Assembly: GCA_903905285.1 (NCBI GenBank)
Contig: CAIVFQ010000102.1
Span: forward strand, 1-20,903
Reading direction: 5' to 3'
From: an uncultured Alphaproteobacteria bacterium
GTDB lineage: Bacteria; Pseudomonadota; Alphaproteobacteria; Paracaedibacterales; CAIULA01
Length of the DNA stretch: 20,903 nucleotides
The number at the start of each line of letters is the position of its first letter. The stretch's first letter is position 1. The position numbers and the translations under genes were made by a program. Below are positions 1 through 8,042 of the stretch, piece after piece. The notes beneath the pieces are model-generated. The model worked only from the letters and a program-made list of their open reading frames with translations, ran no database searches and had not been told where the DNA came from.

Positions 1-125
1 CGGGTCCATGATAAACTCTCTCGGGTCCATGATAAACTCTCTCGGGTCCATGATAAACTCTCTCGGGTCCATGATAAACTCTCTCGGGTCCATGATAAAC
101 TCTCTCGGGTCCATGATAAACTCTC
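1..125. repeat. 21-bp tandem repeat, six units
   Basis: The unit CGGGTCCATGATAAACTCTCT is repeated head to tail with starts at 1, 22, 43, 64, 85 and 106. The last unit is one base short of complete before unique sequence begins. The copies are essentially identical, and the array may extend beyond the left edge. Because 21 is a multiple of three, changes in copy number keep the minus-strand reading frame and add or remove one RVYHGPE heptapeptide each. There are no spacers, so this is not a CRISPR array. Confidence 0.97.
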
Positions 126-235
126 GATGGGGAACTATAGATTCTGTTGCCAGAACTTGCTCCCAGTAATTTATCAGCTGAGATCCCAAATAGGGCTATT
201 CCAAGAATGCCTAAAGCGATAAAACTTTTTTTCAT
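1..235 (-). CDS. Small secreted protein with tandem RVYHGPE heptapeptides (3' end beyond window)
   Basis: Reading the minus strand from ATG 235-233 gives an open frame that runs off the left edge after 78 codons. The first 20 or so residues (MKKSFIALGILGIALFGISA) form a short basic and hydrophobic signal-peptide-like segment. After this come DKLLGASSGNRIYSSPS and then repeated RVYHGPE units, encoded by an in-frame 21-bp DNA tandem repeat. The mature part is therefore a low-complexity Tyr/His/Pro/Glu/Arg repeat exported to the periplasm or surface. A consensus-like -10 box (TATAAT on the minus strand, 267-272) lies about 30 nt upstream. The protein family is not recognised and no function is assigned. 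The true length and C-terminus are unknown because the gene is cut by the window edge. Open frame, signal peptide and repeats are seen directly; expression is inferred. Confidence 0.6.
   Translation of the reverse strand, partial: MKKSFIALGILGIALFGISADKLLGASSGNRIYSSPSRVYHGPERVYHGPERVYHGPERVYHGPERVYHGPERVYHGP
107..235. repeat. Direct repeat copy 1 (about 129 bp; partner at 2314-2442)
   Basis: This segment covers one 21-bp unit, the signal-peptide region and the start codon of the RVYHGPE-repeat gene. It aligns without gaps to 2314-2442 in the same orientation (offset 2207) with about seven mismatches by eye. Together the two copies flank the O-antigen ligase-like gene. Homology stops just beyond the start codon on one side and within the tandem repeat on the other. 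Confidence 0.95.
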
Positions 236-266
236 ATTATTTACTCTAAAAATTGATTGATATTGC

Positions 267-272
267 ATTATA
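267..272 (-). promoter_or_regulatory. Candidate -10 box for the RVYHGPE-repeat gene
   Basis: The minus strand reads TATAAT here, about 31 nt upstream of the ATG at 235, a sensible distance for a sigma-70 promoter with a short leader. No good -35 hexamer is seen at 16-18 bp spacing, so this is only a candidate. The diverged second copy of the gene (2305-2454) lacks this upstream region. Confidence 0.3.
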
Positions 273-340
273 GTATCTTTTTCCTTAATTTTTAGTAAAT
301 TAAGTGAAAATTAGATGTTATTTTTTTTTGCGATGTTTTG

Positions 341-2281
341 ATGGATCTTAAATTCTCTGGTTGTAAAAATATCTTAGAACGCTGTTTGGTTGTTTTCAGC
401 CTATTGTCCTTTTGGCTCTTCTTAGCCACTATTCCTCCGTTACGGATTGGAATATGGGGTGATGCGGAACTGCTTAACTGCCTAATGCATTTTATTTCCA
501 GCATTCTATTTTTCTGTGGGGCATTTTTTTGTTATTGCCGTTCCTCCTTTGTTAGCCATTCACAAATAGTTCTTTTAATCCCTCTTCTATCTTTTGTCTT
601 ATTTTCCGTAATCCTGTGGCCTTTTTACCAAAACCATTATCTGCATTTTTATGGTTTGCCCCAGACAGTAGAAGGCGTCTTATTTTATCTGAGTTTTCTG
701 GTTTTTTTTGTTGGTTTTTCTGTTCTGATTAATTCAGAAAAGGGAAAAATATTGGCATATAATGCCATAATTGCATCCCTAGCCATAACCATCCTAACTT
801 TTGCCAGCCACCCCGATAAATTATCCTTTTACTCAGACTGGTGCCCGTATGTGTTTAGTGCTTTTTTAGGCCCAATTGCGATTATGTTGCCTAGTTATGG
901 ATTTGTTTTTGAAAATGTTAAAATTCGCAAAGTCCTGTTAGCTCTCAGTTTCGTCATTATCGCTCTTTCTTCCAACAAAACGGCCCTTTGTGCCTCTGTG
1001 CTTTATGGGGTCATAATTCTTGCCCTTAAAAAATTAGAAATAAGCCGTAGAACTTATGCTTTTTTTATTGGATGTATACCAGTTTTAATACTTGGTTTTG
1101 AATTTATCCTTATTAGGATAGGAACGTTTGGTAGTATTGATTCCCGAATTAAATTGCTTCAAATCGTTTTTGAACACTTCAAAGAATCTCCCTTTTCGCT
1201 TTTGACAGGATGGGGATGGGGACACTATACCGAGGCACTAATGGCTCAGGCATCCAAGCTGCCCATAGCATTTTATCAAGAAGAAATTTTCTCCCCCACA
1301 TGGGACAGTTTTGAACGCGTCGATTTTCATTGTCATCACCAGGGTTTAGAAAGCCTTTTGGCATTAGGTGTAACAGGCTTCATTTTGGCTATTGTATTGC
1401 CGGCAATTCCGGTTCTTATGTGCAAAAAAGAAAATCTTAGTTTGACTGTATACATTTGTGCTTTGTGGACGACTATAAGCTCAACGTGGTTTACCTTAGG
1501 AATCCACTTGCCTTTTCTTGCACTGGGGCTTGCTCTGATGGTAGAAAACAGCCGCTTCCGGTTTCCACAGTTTTCTATGGTTGGCATTAAGGTTTTAAAC
1601 CGTAGATTTTTAAGTATTTGTTTTTTTAGTGTAGGGTGCGTCTTAATTCTGGCAACTTATCATGAATGGCAACGAGCCAAAACTTATACGAGCAGGAATA
1701 ACAGATGGTTGGCCTGCGAGGTTGATAATCAATCATTAAATGAAAATCAACTTTTAACTCACGGGGGCTTAAATGGAATTCATCTGGCTAAGTATTTGCA
1801 AAAAAGTTTAGATCATGTTAGGGAATTTCCCGATGATGCTTATGGTAAGGATGAATTATTTTTATTAACAAAAGTTGCTTTGCGGCTTTCTCGGCCCAAT
1901 CTTTACTTATGCAGCATACTTTCCAACGTTTTGGATTACTTATCTTGCACCAATCAATTAAACAAAAATTCAGAAAAAGAATGGAAAGAACTTGTCTATT
2001 TCATTTTAAAGGTATTTCCCTCTCGCTCTGATCTTGTTGCGTCTTTTTTAACGCATTCTCTTTTTAAAGGGACATTTGTCGATGTTAACGAAATAATTGA
2101 TGTTCTTTTAGAAAGAGACTTTAATAATTCTATAGCAATCTGGTTTAAAGGTCTTAGCCTCAGCCAACAAGAAGATAACAACGGGGAAGGAATATTCTAT
2201 TTAAGGCAAGCTTTAGAGAGAGGGGTAGATCGATGGATTCCGATACCTATGCACTTCAAAAAACAGCTTGAAAAGAGTTAA
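341..2281 (+). CDS. O-antigen ligase/polymerase-like (Wzy/WaaL family) membrane protein
   Basis: This 646-residue protein has about ten hydrophobic segments over its first 440 residues, then a soluble C-terminal region of roughly 200 residues. The family pattern is visible: PQTVEG near residue 110, a cytoplasmic/TM stretch SSNKTAL near 211, DSRIKLLQIVFEHFKESPF followed by GWGWGH near 267-296, and a His-rich loop DFHCHHQGLESLLALG near 329-344. Wzy/WaaL proteins transfer or polymerise undecaprenyl-linked glycans on the periplasmic face of the inner membrane; which of these applies here cannot be told. ATG 341 is preferred over the in-frame TTG at 338, though no convincing ribosome-binding site precedes either. 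The gene is visibly more T-rich than mfd or accA, stands alone, and is flanked by direct repeats, which suggests an acquired or mobile cassette. The C-terminal region carries no motif I recognise. Confidence 0.75.
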   Translation: MDLKFSGCKNILERCLVVFSLLSFWLFLATIPPLRIGIWGDAELLNCLMHFISSILFFCGAFFCYCRSSFVSHSQIVLLIPLLSFVLFSVILWPFYQNHYLHFYGLPQTVEGVLFYLSFLVFFVGFSVLINSEKGKILAYNAIIASLAITILTFASHPDKLSFYSDWCPYVFSAFLGPIAIMLPSYGFVFENVKIRKVLLALSFVIIALSSNKTALCASVLYGVIILALKKLEISRRTYAFFIGCIPVLILGFEFILIRIGTFGSIDSRIKLLQIVFEHFKESPFSLLTGWGWGHYTEALMAQASKLPIAFYQEEIFSPTWDSFERVDFHCHHQGLESLLALGVTGFILAIVLPAIPVLMCKKENLSLTVYICALWTTISSTWFTLGIHLPFLALGLALMVENSRFRFPQFSMVGIKVLNRRFLSICFFSVGCVLILATYHEWQRAKTYTSRNNRWLACEVDNQSLNENQLLTHGGLNGIHLAKYLQKSLDHVREFPDDAYGKDELFLLTKVALRLSRPNLYLCSILSNVLDYLSCTNQLNKNSEKEWKELVYFILKVFPSRSDLVASFLTHSLFKGTFVDVNEIIDVLLERDFNNSIAIWFKGLSLSQQEDNNGEGIFYLRQALERGVDRWIPIPMHFKKQLEKS

Positions 2282-2304
2282 ACCAATCCTTCTGTCCCTT
2301 ATTT

Positions 2305-2454
2305 TTATCTTGCAGGTCCATGATAAACTCGTGATGGGGAACTATAGATTCTGTTGCCAGAACTTGCTCCCAGTAATTTATCAGCTGAGATCCCAAATAG
2401 GGCTATCCCAAGAATGCCTAAAGCGATAAAATTTCTTTTTATACGCTTATCCAA
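2305..2454 (-). pseudogene. Diverged, shortened copy of the RVYHGPE-repeat gene
   Basis: The minus strand from 2442 reproduces the signal peptide and linker of the left-edge gene almost perfectly (IALGILGIALFGISADKLL). The start codon is changed from ATG to ATA (2442-2440), and only one heptapeptide (RVYHGPA) remains before a TAA stop at 2307-2305. An upstream in-frame TTG at 2454-2452 could in principle start a 49-residue protein (MDKRIKRNF...), but no ribosome-binding site or promoter is seen and the original leader is missing. I therefore call it a degenerate copy, while noting that a functional mini-protein is not excluded. It lies just downstream of the amylase stop codon on the same strand. 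Confidence 0.6.
2314..2442. repeat. Direct repeat copy 2 (partner at 107-235)
   Basis: Gap-free match to 107-235 in the same orientation with about seven differences, including the T/C change at 2407 and the changes around the former start codon. Unlike copy 1 it contains a single 21-bp unit rather than an array. Confidence 0.95.
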
Positions 2455-2482
2455 AAAGCCCGGTTCAAAGGTAAAGAAAGAA

Positions 2483-4531
2483 TCAGTTGGGCCAGTTCGC
2501 AGGGGGAGATGCAGACACTGTCACATCATCCGTAACTGCGTATGTTCGGTTGACTCCACTTTCCCATTTTTTGATTGAGCCATTATTGGCTTGGGTGTTG
2601 GCTACGGCGAACTTATACTGAAGAGACATCCCCACGGGAAATCGTAGGGGAAGAGACGTCCAGTTAGGCCAGGTCACTCCTGAATTAGCAGGTGTCGGAT
2701 ATGACTTCTGGCACAGCAAACCGTTCAAAGAATCAGGACGGGCTCCCCAATTTCCCAACAGGGGATGGTTCCCAACAATAAAAACCAGGTCTCCGGTTAC
2801 TGTTGTGCTGCATGACGCCTTGAAAGTCACATCATAGGCATTTTGACCTGTTGTGTTTTTGAGGACAAGAAATTTTGCATCCATAGGACCAACCGCCAGA
2901 CCTTTGCTGAAGCCAGAGCTGGATAGTGTATATTGAGTGGTGTCTGTACCGCCTGTTCCTAAGCTTAATAATTCGTTGTATTCCCCATCGGGAAGGTAGG
3001 CAGAGGGTATGCCACTATTTTTGATAACGTCTTTTGTTATTTTATAATCGTACGTTGGGTTTCTATTGATAATAACAAAACCATACTGGCGGGCTATTAA
3101 AAGGACGTCATGGGTGTAAGGCAAAGCCGCAATATATTCGTGGGGTGCATTCTGTTGTTCCATCAAGACTCGAAAGGCTAGGGAACGCTGAATTAACGTC
3201 TTGCTATCTCTTTCATCTTCAAAACGCAAGATATGAGGATTACCATCCCGTTTCGCGCACAAATAGGCAATAGCCAGCTGGGATGTAGTTCTATCTATGA
3301 CATCCTCTGGACTTTGAGACTTGCTGTAGAATCCAGTTAGACTTCCTGTCCCTGTCGACACCCCAGGATATTGATCGTGGTTCACTGAAAATGTGGCGGT
3401 TGTGATATTTCCAAGCGCTTTGGGGGCAACAAGTGTGCTGACCGGCAGACCAACTACTAGACAATTGGCAAGTGAGTAATGCAATGGATGGTCTTGGACA
3501 GGCACGATAGCTCCATAGCTTTCTAGGTCTTGAAAAGATTGATCATTTTCTCCATAACCAAAGGGAGCGTCCTGGAACATTCCTGTTGCGTTTGCCTGTT
3601 CCAAGATCGTTTTGGTGGCACTGGGGCCAAGCCCATACAACAAATCAAAACGTATACCGCAAATCCCAATGTCGCTCAGAAGTTGCATATACCCCACAAT
3701 CATTTGCTGTACCATTGAATATTCAACGTTTAAATCAGGACCATAAACCCAAGAACTTGGTGCATACCATGGATCCATGCTATTACGGGGGTGGAAAAAA
3801 GTCGTTAAATCCACCGTTTTGTCCCAGGTATATGTGGCTTTTTCTGATCCCCTGGCTGACACATAGGTGTAGGGATGAAATTGAGGACTGCTATCCCCAG
3901 GTTGATTGGTCATGTAACCAGACGTTTGATTAAAAACGGCATCCGCAATAATTTTGAGCCCATTTCTATTGGCAGCGTCGATAAGATCTTTCAGGTCTTT
4001 AAGAGAACCATAGCGATCAGAACCCAGGCGGTACCCGACGACTTTCCCATTTATAGTCACCCCGTATTGGGAAACAATTTTTATTCCTGTTCCGAACACA
4101 GCATCCAATTCTGCCTGATAAGCATCATCCAAAACGCAAAGCAAGGGTTGGTAAGAAAATTCCCAGCCATTTGTTTTTGGATTGTGAGAGATTACTGTTG
4201 GTGTGTTTCCATCTTGGGTCACTGTTGACGATATCGACGGCGTTGTTAGATGAGGTGGCGAGATTTGTATGTGGGTGTAACCCCTACTTGCGATAGCCGC
4301 TAGATTTCCACTGATTGGGGCTGTGATTGTTTCAGAAGGAAAAGTCGGCCCTATACTTGTTTGGCTTGTATAAGGTAAATCAAACGCATGATAAATTCGG
4401 TGCCCCCAATTTTGCTTGTTATTAAACAGAAGCGTTCCATCTAATGCGGAAGAAGTGATTGCGTGAGCGGGCATGGAAAAGGTTGAAAACAACAATGCTA
4501 ATAATAAGAGTTTATGCTTGCCTTTATTCAT
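2483..4531 (-). CDS. Secreted GH13 alpha-amylase with C-terminal CBM20 starch-binding domain
   Basis: The 682-residue product begins with a clear Sec signal peptide (charged MNKGKHK, hydrophobic core, likely cleavage after MPAHA at residue 24). The catalytic barrel shows the GH13 regions: region I DAVFNQ (197-202), region II GIRFD with the nucleophile Asp296, a likely acid/base Glu328 in FGYGEND, and region IV VNHD with Asp386. Residues from about 568 to the end match CBM20, with VGNHPLLGNW, a YP...W segment, LQYKF and KWESGVNR. The enzyme should cleave internal alpha-1,4 bonds of starch or glycogen outside the cytoplasm. The usual His of region I (DVVxNH) is Gln here, so activity or specificity may differ. 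The gene follows mfd on the same strand, but a probable terminator lies between them, so it is probably transcribed separately. Family assignment is firm; the substrate is inferred. Confidence 0.92.
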   Translation of the reverse strand: MNKGKHKLLLLALLFSTFSMPAHAITSSALDGTLLFNNKQNWGHRIYHAFDLPYTSQTSIGPTFPSETITAPISGNLAAIASRGYTHIQISPPHLTTPSISSTVTQDGNTPTVISHNPKTNGWEFSYQPLLCVLDDAYQAELDAVFGTGIKIVSQYGVTINGKVVGYRLGSDRYGSLKDLKDLIDAANRNGLKIIADAVFNQTSGYMTNQPGDSSPQFHPYTYVSARGSEKATYTWDKTVDLTTFFHPRNSMDPWYAPSSWVYGPDLNVEYSMVQQMIVGYMQLLSDIGICGIRFDLLYGLGPSATKTILEQANATGMFQDAPFGYGENDQSFQDLESYGAIVPVQDHPLHYSLANCLVVGLPVSTLVAPKALGNITTATFSVNHDQYPGVSTGTGSLTGFYSKSQSPEDVIDRTTSQLAIAYLCAKRDGNPHILRFEDERDSKTLIQRSLAFRVLMEQQNAPHEYIAALPYTHDVLLIARQYGFVIINRNPTYDYKITKDVIKNSGIPSAYLPDGEYNELLSLGTGGTDTTQYTLSSSGFSKGLAVGPMDAKFLVLKNTTGQNAYDVTFKASCSTTVTGDLVFIVGNHPLLGNWGARPDSLNGLLCQKSYPTPANSGVTWPNWTSLPLRFPVGMSLQYKFAVANTQANNGSIKKWESGVNRTYAVTDDVTVSASPPANWPN

Positions 4532-4573
4532 TTGATGGCCAATAAAAAAATCGTATATGATCTTTTTTACATG

Positions 4574-4596
4574 AAAAACATTAAGAAATTCTTAAT
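4574..4596 (-). terminator. Probable Rho-independent terminator after mfd
   Basis: A perfect 7-bp stem ATTAAGA/TCTTAAT (4580-4586 with 4590-4596, 3-nt loop) begins six bases past the mfd stop codon. On the minus strand it is followed by a run of five T (4574-4578). The stem is AT-rich and therefore weak, but its position and T tract fit a terminator ending the accA-to-mfd transcript. Confidence 0.5.
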
Positions 4597-4601
4597 TGTG
4601 T

Positions 4602-7600
4602 CTAAACCAATCCTGCGATCGCCTTTACAATCTCAGTTGTTCCCTTTAGGCGCAGTTGTTCAGAGGGCCAGTCGCGAATAAAGACCAGCTTTTGATCGGG
4701 ACGGATTTTCGTAACGCCAGCCTGGCGGACAGTCGCCGATTGTAAATACCCAATCAGTGCCTTAGGGTTGGGGAATTTTCCTTCCCTAAAACCAATCACC
4801 AACCCTTTCGGGCCTGCATCAACTTTTTCAATGTTGGCATGGCGACACAAACTTTTCAGCTCAATTACTGCCAACAGGTTTTTAACTTCCCGGGGCAGGG
4901 AACCAAAACGATCCACCAGCTCGGCGGCGAATTCATTGATTTGAACACTCTCCTGCAAATGGGCCAAACGGCGATAAAGTTCTAACCGTAAACCCAAATC
5001 TTTGACATAGGTTTCTGGAATCAAAATCGCCATGCCAAGGTTAATTTGGGGTGTCCAAGATTCTTGATAAGTCTCTTCTTGATTGGCTTGTTCGGCCCTG
5101 GCCATGATGATCGCCTCTTGCAACAGGTGCTGATACAGATCTACCCCCACCTCGCGAATATGGCCTGATTGTTCTTCACCCACAATATTACCCGCACCCC
5201 GAATATCCATATCATGACTGGCCAGTCGAAAGCCTGCGCCCAGGCTGTCCAGGCTTTGCATCACCGTTAACCTCTTTTGCGCGGTATCAGATATGGGTTT
5301 GTCGGCGGGCAGGGTTAAATAGGCATATCCTTGTGCCTTTGCGCGCCCAACTCGGCCTCTTAATTGATACAATTGTGACAGACCAAATAAGTCAGCCCGG
5401 TGAATAATCAGGGTATTAGCGGTGGGAATATCAATGCCCGATTCCACAATATTCGTTGATAACAAAACATGAAAAGCCCGGTCATAAAAAGCGGTCATCA
5501 CGTCTTCTAATTGAGTCGGTGGCATTTGCCCATGGGCGATGGCAATTTTGACCTCTGGGACTAAAACATGCAGTTGTTCTTGTAGGGTTGCCAGGTCCTC
5601 TAACCGCGGTGACACATAAAAAATCTGCCCGCCCCGATGGTATTCCCTTAGGATGGCTTCTTTAATGACAACGCTGTCATAGGGCATTACGAACGTCCGT
5701 ACGGCCAGGCGGTCAATAGGTGGCGTAGTGATCAAGCTCAGCTCACGCACGCCACTCAGGGCCAACTGCAGGGTACGGGGAATCGGTGTGGCGGTCAGGG
5801 TTAGGACATGCACATCGCTTTTTAAGCTTTTCAGTTTTTCTTTTTGCTTCACGCCAAAGTGTTGTTCCTCATCCACAATCAAAAGGCCCAAATCGTGAAA
5901 GCGAACGTCATTGGCCAGAATCGCCTGCGTTGCGATGATGATATGAACATGACCTGATTCTAAGTTTTTCTTAATCTCAGTGGCTTGCCTAGGTTTAACC
6001 AGGCGCGAGAGTTGCTCCACCCGATAAGGCAGCCCGTGAAACCGTTGACGAAACGTTTGGTAATGTTGACGCGCTAAAAGCGTGGTGGGAACGATCAGGG
6101 CAACTTGTTTGCCATTCGCCACGGCCATATAGGCCGCGCGCAACGCAACCTCGGTCTTACCAAAGCCCACATCCCCACACACCAGGCGATCCATCGGTTT
6201 ACCTAACGTCAAGTCATTAAGGGTTTCGTCGATAACGCGTTGTTGATCTTCTGTCTCGGCGTAAGGAAAACGGGCGCAAAATTGGTCATATTCATTGGAA
6301 ACTTTATCCAGGATAACACCCTGGTGCAAAGCCCGTTCTGCTGCCAACCGAATCAAATAATCAGCAATGATGCGGATGCGTTTTTTAACTTTTGATTTTC
6401 GATTCTGCCAGGCGGCTGATCCCAGGCGGTCAAGAGACGCCAGGCTGTTCTCGTCGCCATAACGGCTAATCAACTCAAGGTTTTCAACGGGCAAGAAAAG
6501 CTTGTCGCCCCCCTCATATTCCAAACAAAGGCAGTCATGGGCCTTCTGATTGATGGTCAGGGTTTCCAACCTCAAGTAACGGCCAATGCCGTGATCGTTA
6601 TGAACAATAAGATCACCCACGGATAACTGACTTGCGTCTTGAAAAACAGAACTCTTTTTGCGTTTGGGCGATTTGCGAACCATACGGTCGCCCAAAATGT
6701 CTTGTTCTGTTAAAACCAACTGGTCAGGGGTTATAAATCCCTGTTCGAACGGGGCTGTCAGACTGTAAATTACGGTGCGATCGGCCTCATCAACGGGCCA
6801 ATTTTGAACCGCTAAAATACGTTTTAGCCCTTGATCACGCAGCAAGCTTTCTAACCGTTGCCTGGAACCATCCGTGTGGCTGGTTACAACAATTTGCCTG
6901 CCCTCTTGTTGGTGCGTTTGAATGGTTTCACAAATGGTCTCAAACAATTTATCAGGCTGCGATTGACGAATGGCCGTAAAATCAGGGGGTAACCGTCCGC
7001 CCTGGTCTTGCGTATTTTCAGCAGCAAAAGGGCTGAATGTAATAACGTCTGAACTTTGGTGAAAACTTTGCCATTCTTCGTTTGTCCAGTACAACTGCGA
7101 TGGCGGCAGGGGGCGATAAGTGGCCTCGCGCCCAATGGGGTTTACCCGTGCCTGGTAATAGTCGTTGATAGATTGTTGACGGCTGATAAGGGCCTGGTCA
7201 ACATGGTCTTCCTTAATGATTAAGACGTTTGGAAAATAATCAAGAAGCGTCTCGCATCCCTCATAAAACAAAGGCAGCCAATGTTCCATACCTGCGTAAG
7301 TTCTGCCATTAGAGATGGACTCATACAAGACATCCGATTCAATGCCCCCTTTGCTGGCCCCAAACAATTGACGATATTTTTGGCGAAACTGTTGAATGGT
7401 TTCGGTGGTTAAGGTGACTTCATGAATGGGTTTTAATTCGACCTTTTCACAAACTTCAAGGGTTTTTTGGGTCAGGGGATCAAAGCTTTTTAAGGCGTCT
7501 AAAACGTCATCAAAAAAATCAAGCCGTAACGGGTTTTCGCAAGATGTTGGGAATATATCAATGATGCTGCCCCTGACGGCATAGTCACCCGGTTCGTAAA

Positions 7601-8036
7601 CTGTTTCACAACGGCGGAACCCTTTATGGACAAGATAGTTTAACAAGGTTTCGCGAGGTATCGCCTGGCCAATCTTTAAGTCAAGAGACTCACCAAGCAG
7701 AGATAACCGCGGCGTCACACGTTGCGTCAAAGCTGCAACAGACGTGATCACGCAATACCGCCCAGGACTATGTAAAAGCGTTGTCAGCGTTTCTAACCGT
7801 TGGGTCACAATATCTTGGCTGGGTGATACGCGGTCATAGGGTAAACAATCCCAGGCAGGGAAGCTAAGGCACGGAATATGCGGGGCTATGCGATTCAGTT
7901 GGTCTTGAAGGCTGACAACATGTTCCTCCGTCGCTGTTACTACCAACAACGGTTGGGTATAGTCCTGCCATAACCTTCTGATAACGAAAGACTGATAGCT
8001 TGAGGGAACGCCCCCTAAATATATAGATCCAGCCAT
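4602..8036 (-). CDS. mfd: Transcription-repair coupling factor Mfd
   Basis: Full-length Mfd (1144 residues from ATG 8036; E. coli Mfd is about 1148). It removes RNA polymerase stalled at DNA lesions and recruits UvrA for nucleotide excision repair. In order it shows the UvrB-like N-terminal module (FPAWDCLPYDRVSPS near 60-74; RGSIIDIFP near 156), the RNA polymerase-interacting domain beginning VGDLIVHNDHGIGRY (about 474-488), and the RecG/SF2 translocase. The translocase has Walker A GDVGFGKT (622-629), Walker B DEEQHFG (723-729), TATPIPRTL (about 749), then ESGIDIPTANT and LRGRVGRAKAQGYAYL, and a C-terminal TRCF domain. A GTG one codon earlier (8039) is possible, but AGGA ending 4 nt before ATG 8036 favours ATG. 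The gene follows the TraB/GumN-like gene by 6 nt, so translation may be coupled, an unusual partner for mfd. Confidence 0.98.
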   Translation of the reverse strand: MAGSIYLGGVPSSYQSFVIRRLWQDYTQPLLVVTATEEHVVSLQDQLNRIAPHIPCLSFPAWDCLPYDRVSPSQDIVTQRLETLTTLLHSPGRYCVITSVAALTQRVTPRLSLLGESLDLKIGQAIPRETLLNYLVHKGFRRCETVYEPGDYAVRGSIIDIFPTSCENPLRLDFFDDVLDALKSFDPLTQKTLEVCEKVELKPIHEVTLTTETIQQFRQKYRQLFGASKGGIESDVLYESISNGRTYAGMEHWLPLFYEGCETLLDYFPNVLIIKEDHVDQALISRQQSINDYYQARVNPIGREATYRPLPPSQLYWTNEEWQSFHQSSDVITFSPFAAENTQDQGGRLPPDFTAIRQSQPDKLFETICETIQTHQQEGRQIVVTSHTDGSRQRLESLLRDQGLKRILAVQNWPVDEADRTVIYSLTAPFEQGFITPDQLVLTEQDILGDRMVRKSPKRKKSSVFQDASQLSVGDLIVHNDHGIGRYLRLETLTINQKAHDCLCLEYEGGDKLFLPVENLELISRYGDENSLASLDRLGSAAWQNRKSKVKKRIRIIADYLIRLAAERALHQGVILDKVSNEYDQFCARFPYAETEDQQRVIDETLNDLTLGKPMDRLVCGDVGFGKTEVALRAAYMAVANGKQVALIVPTTLLARQHYQTFRQRFHGLPYRVEQLSRLVKPRQATEIKKNLESGHVHIIIATQAILANDVRFHDLGLLIVDEEQHFGVKQKEKLKSLKSDVHVLTLTATPIPRTLQLALSGVRELSLITTPPIDRLAVRTFVMPYDSVVIKEAILREYHRGGQIFYVSPRLEDLATLQEQLHVLVPEVKIAIAHGQMPPTQLEDVMTAFYDRAFHVLLSTNIVESGIDIPTANTLIIHRADLFGLSQLYQLRGRVGRAKAQGYAYLTLPADKPISDTAQKRLTVMQSLDSLGAGFRLASHDMDIRGAGNIVGEEQSGHIREVGVDLYQHLLQEAIIMARAEQANQEETYQESWTPQINLGMAILIPETYVKDLGLRLELYRRLAHLQESVQINEFAAELVDRFGSLPREVKNLLAVIELKSLCRHANIEKVDAGPKGLVIGFREGKFPNPKALIGYLQSATVRQAGVTKIRPDQKLVFIRDWPSEQLRLKGTTEIVKAIAGLV

Positions 8037-8042
8037 CACATC

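Noticed and set aside
1..125. CRISPR-like array at the left edge
   Set aside because: The 21-bp units follow each other directly with no spacers, and they encode in-frame heptapeptides of a secreted protein.
2354..2578. Plus-strand 74-codon frame downstream of the O-antigen ligase-like gene
   Set aside because: It is antisense to the degenerate RVYHGPE-gene copy and the end of the amylase gene, with no domain or ribosome-binding site.
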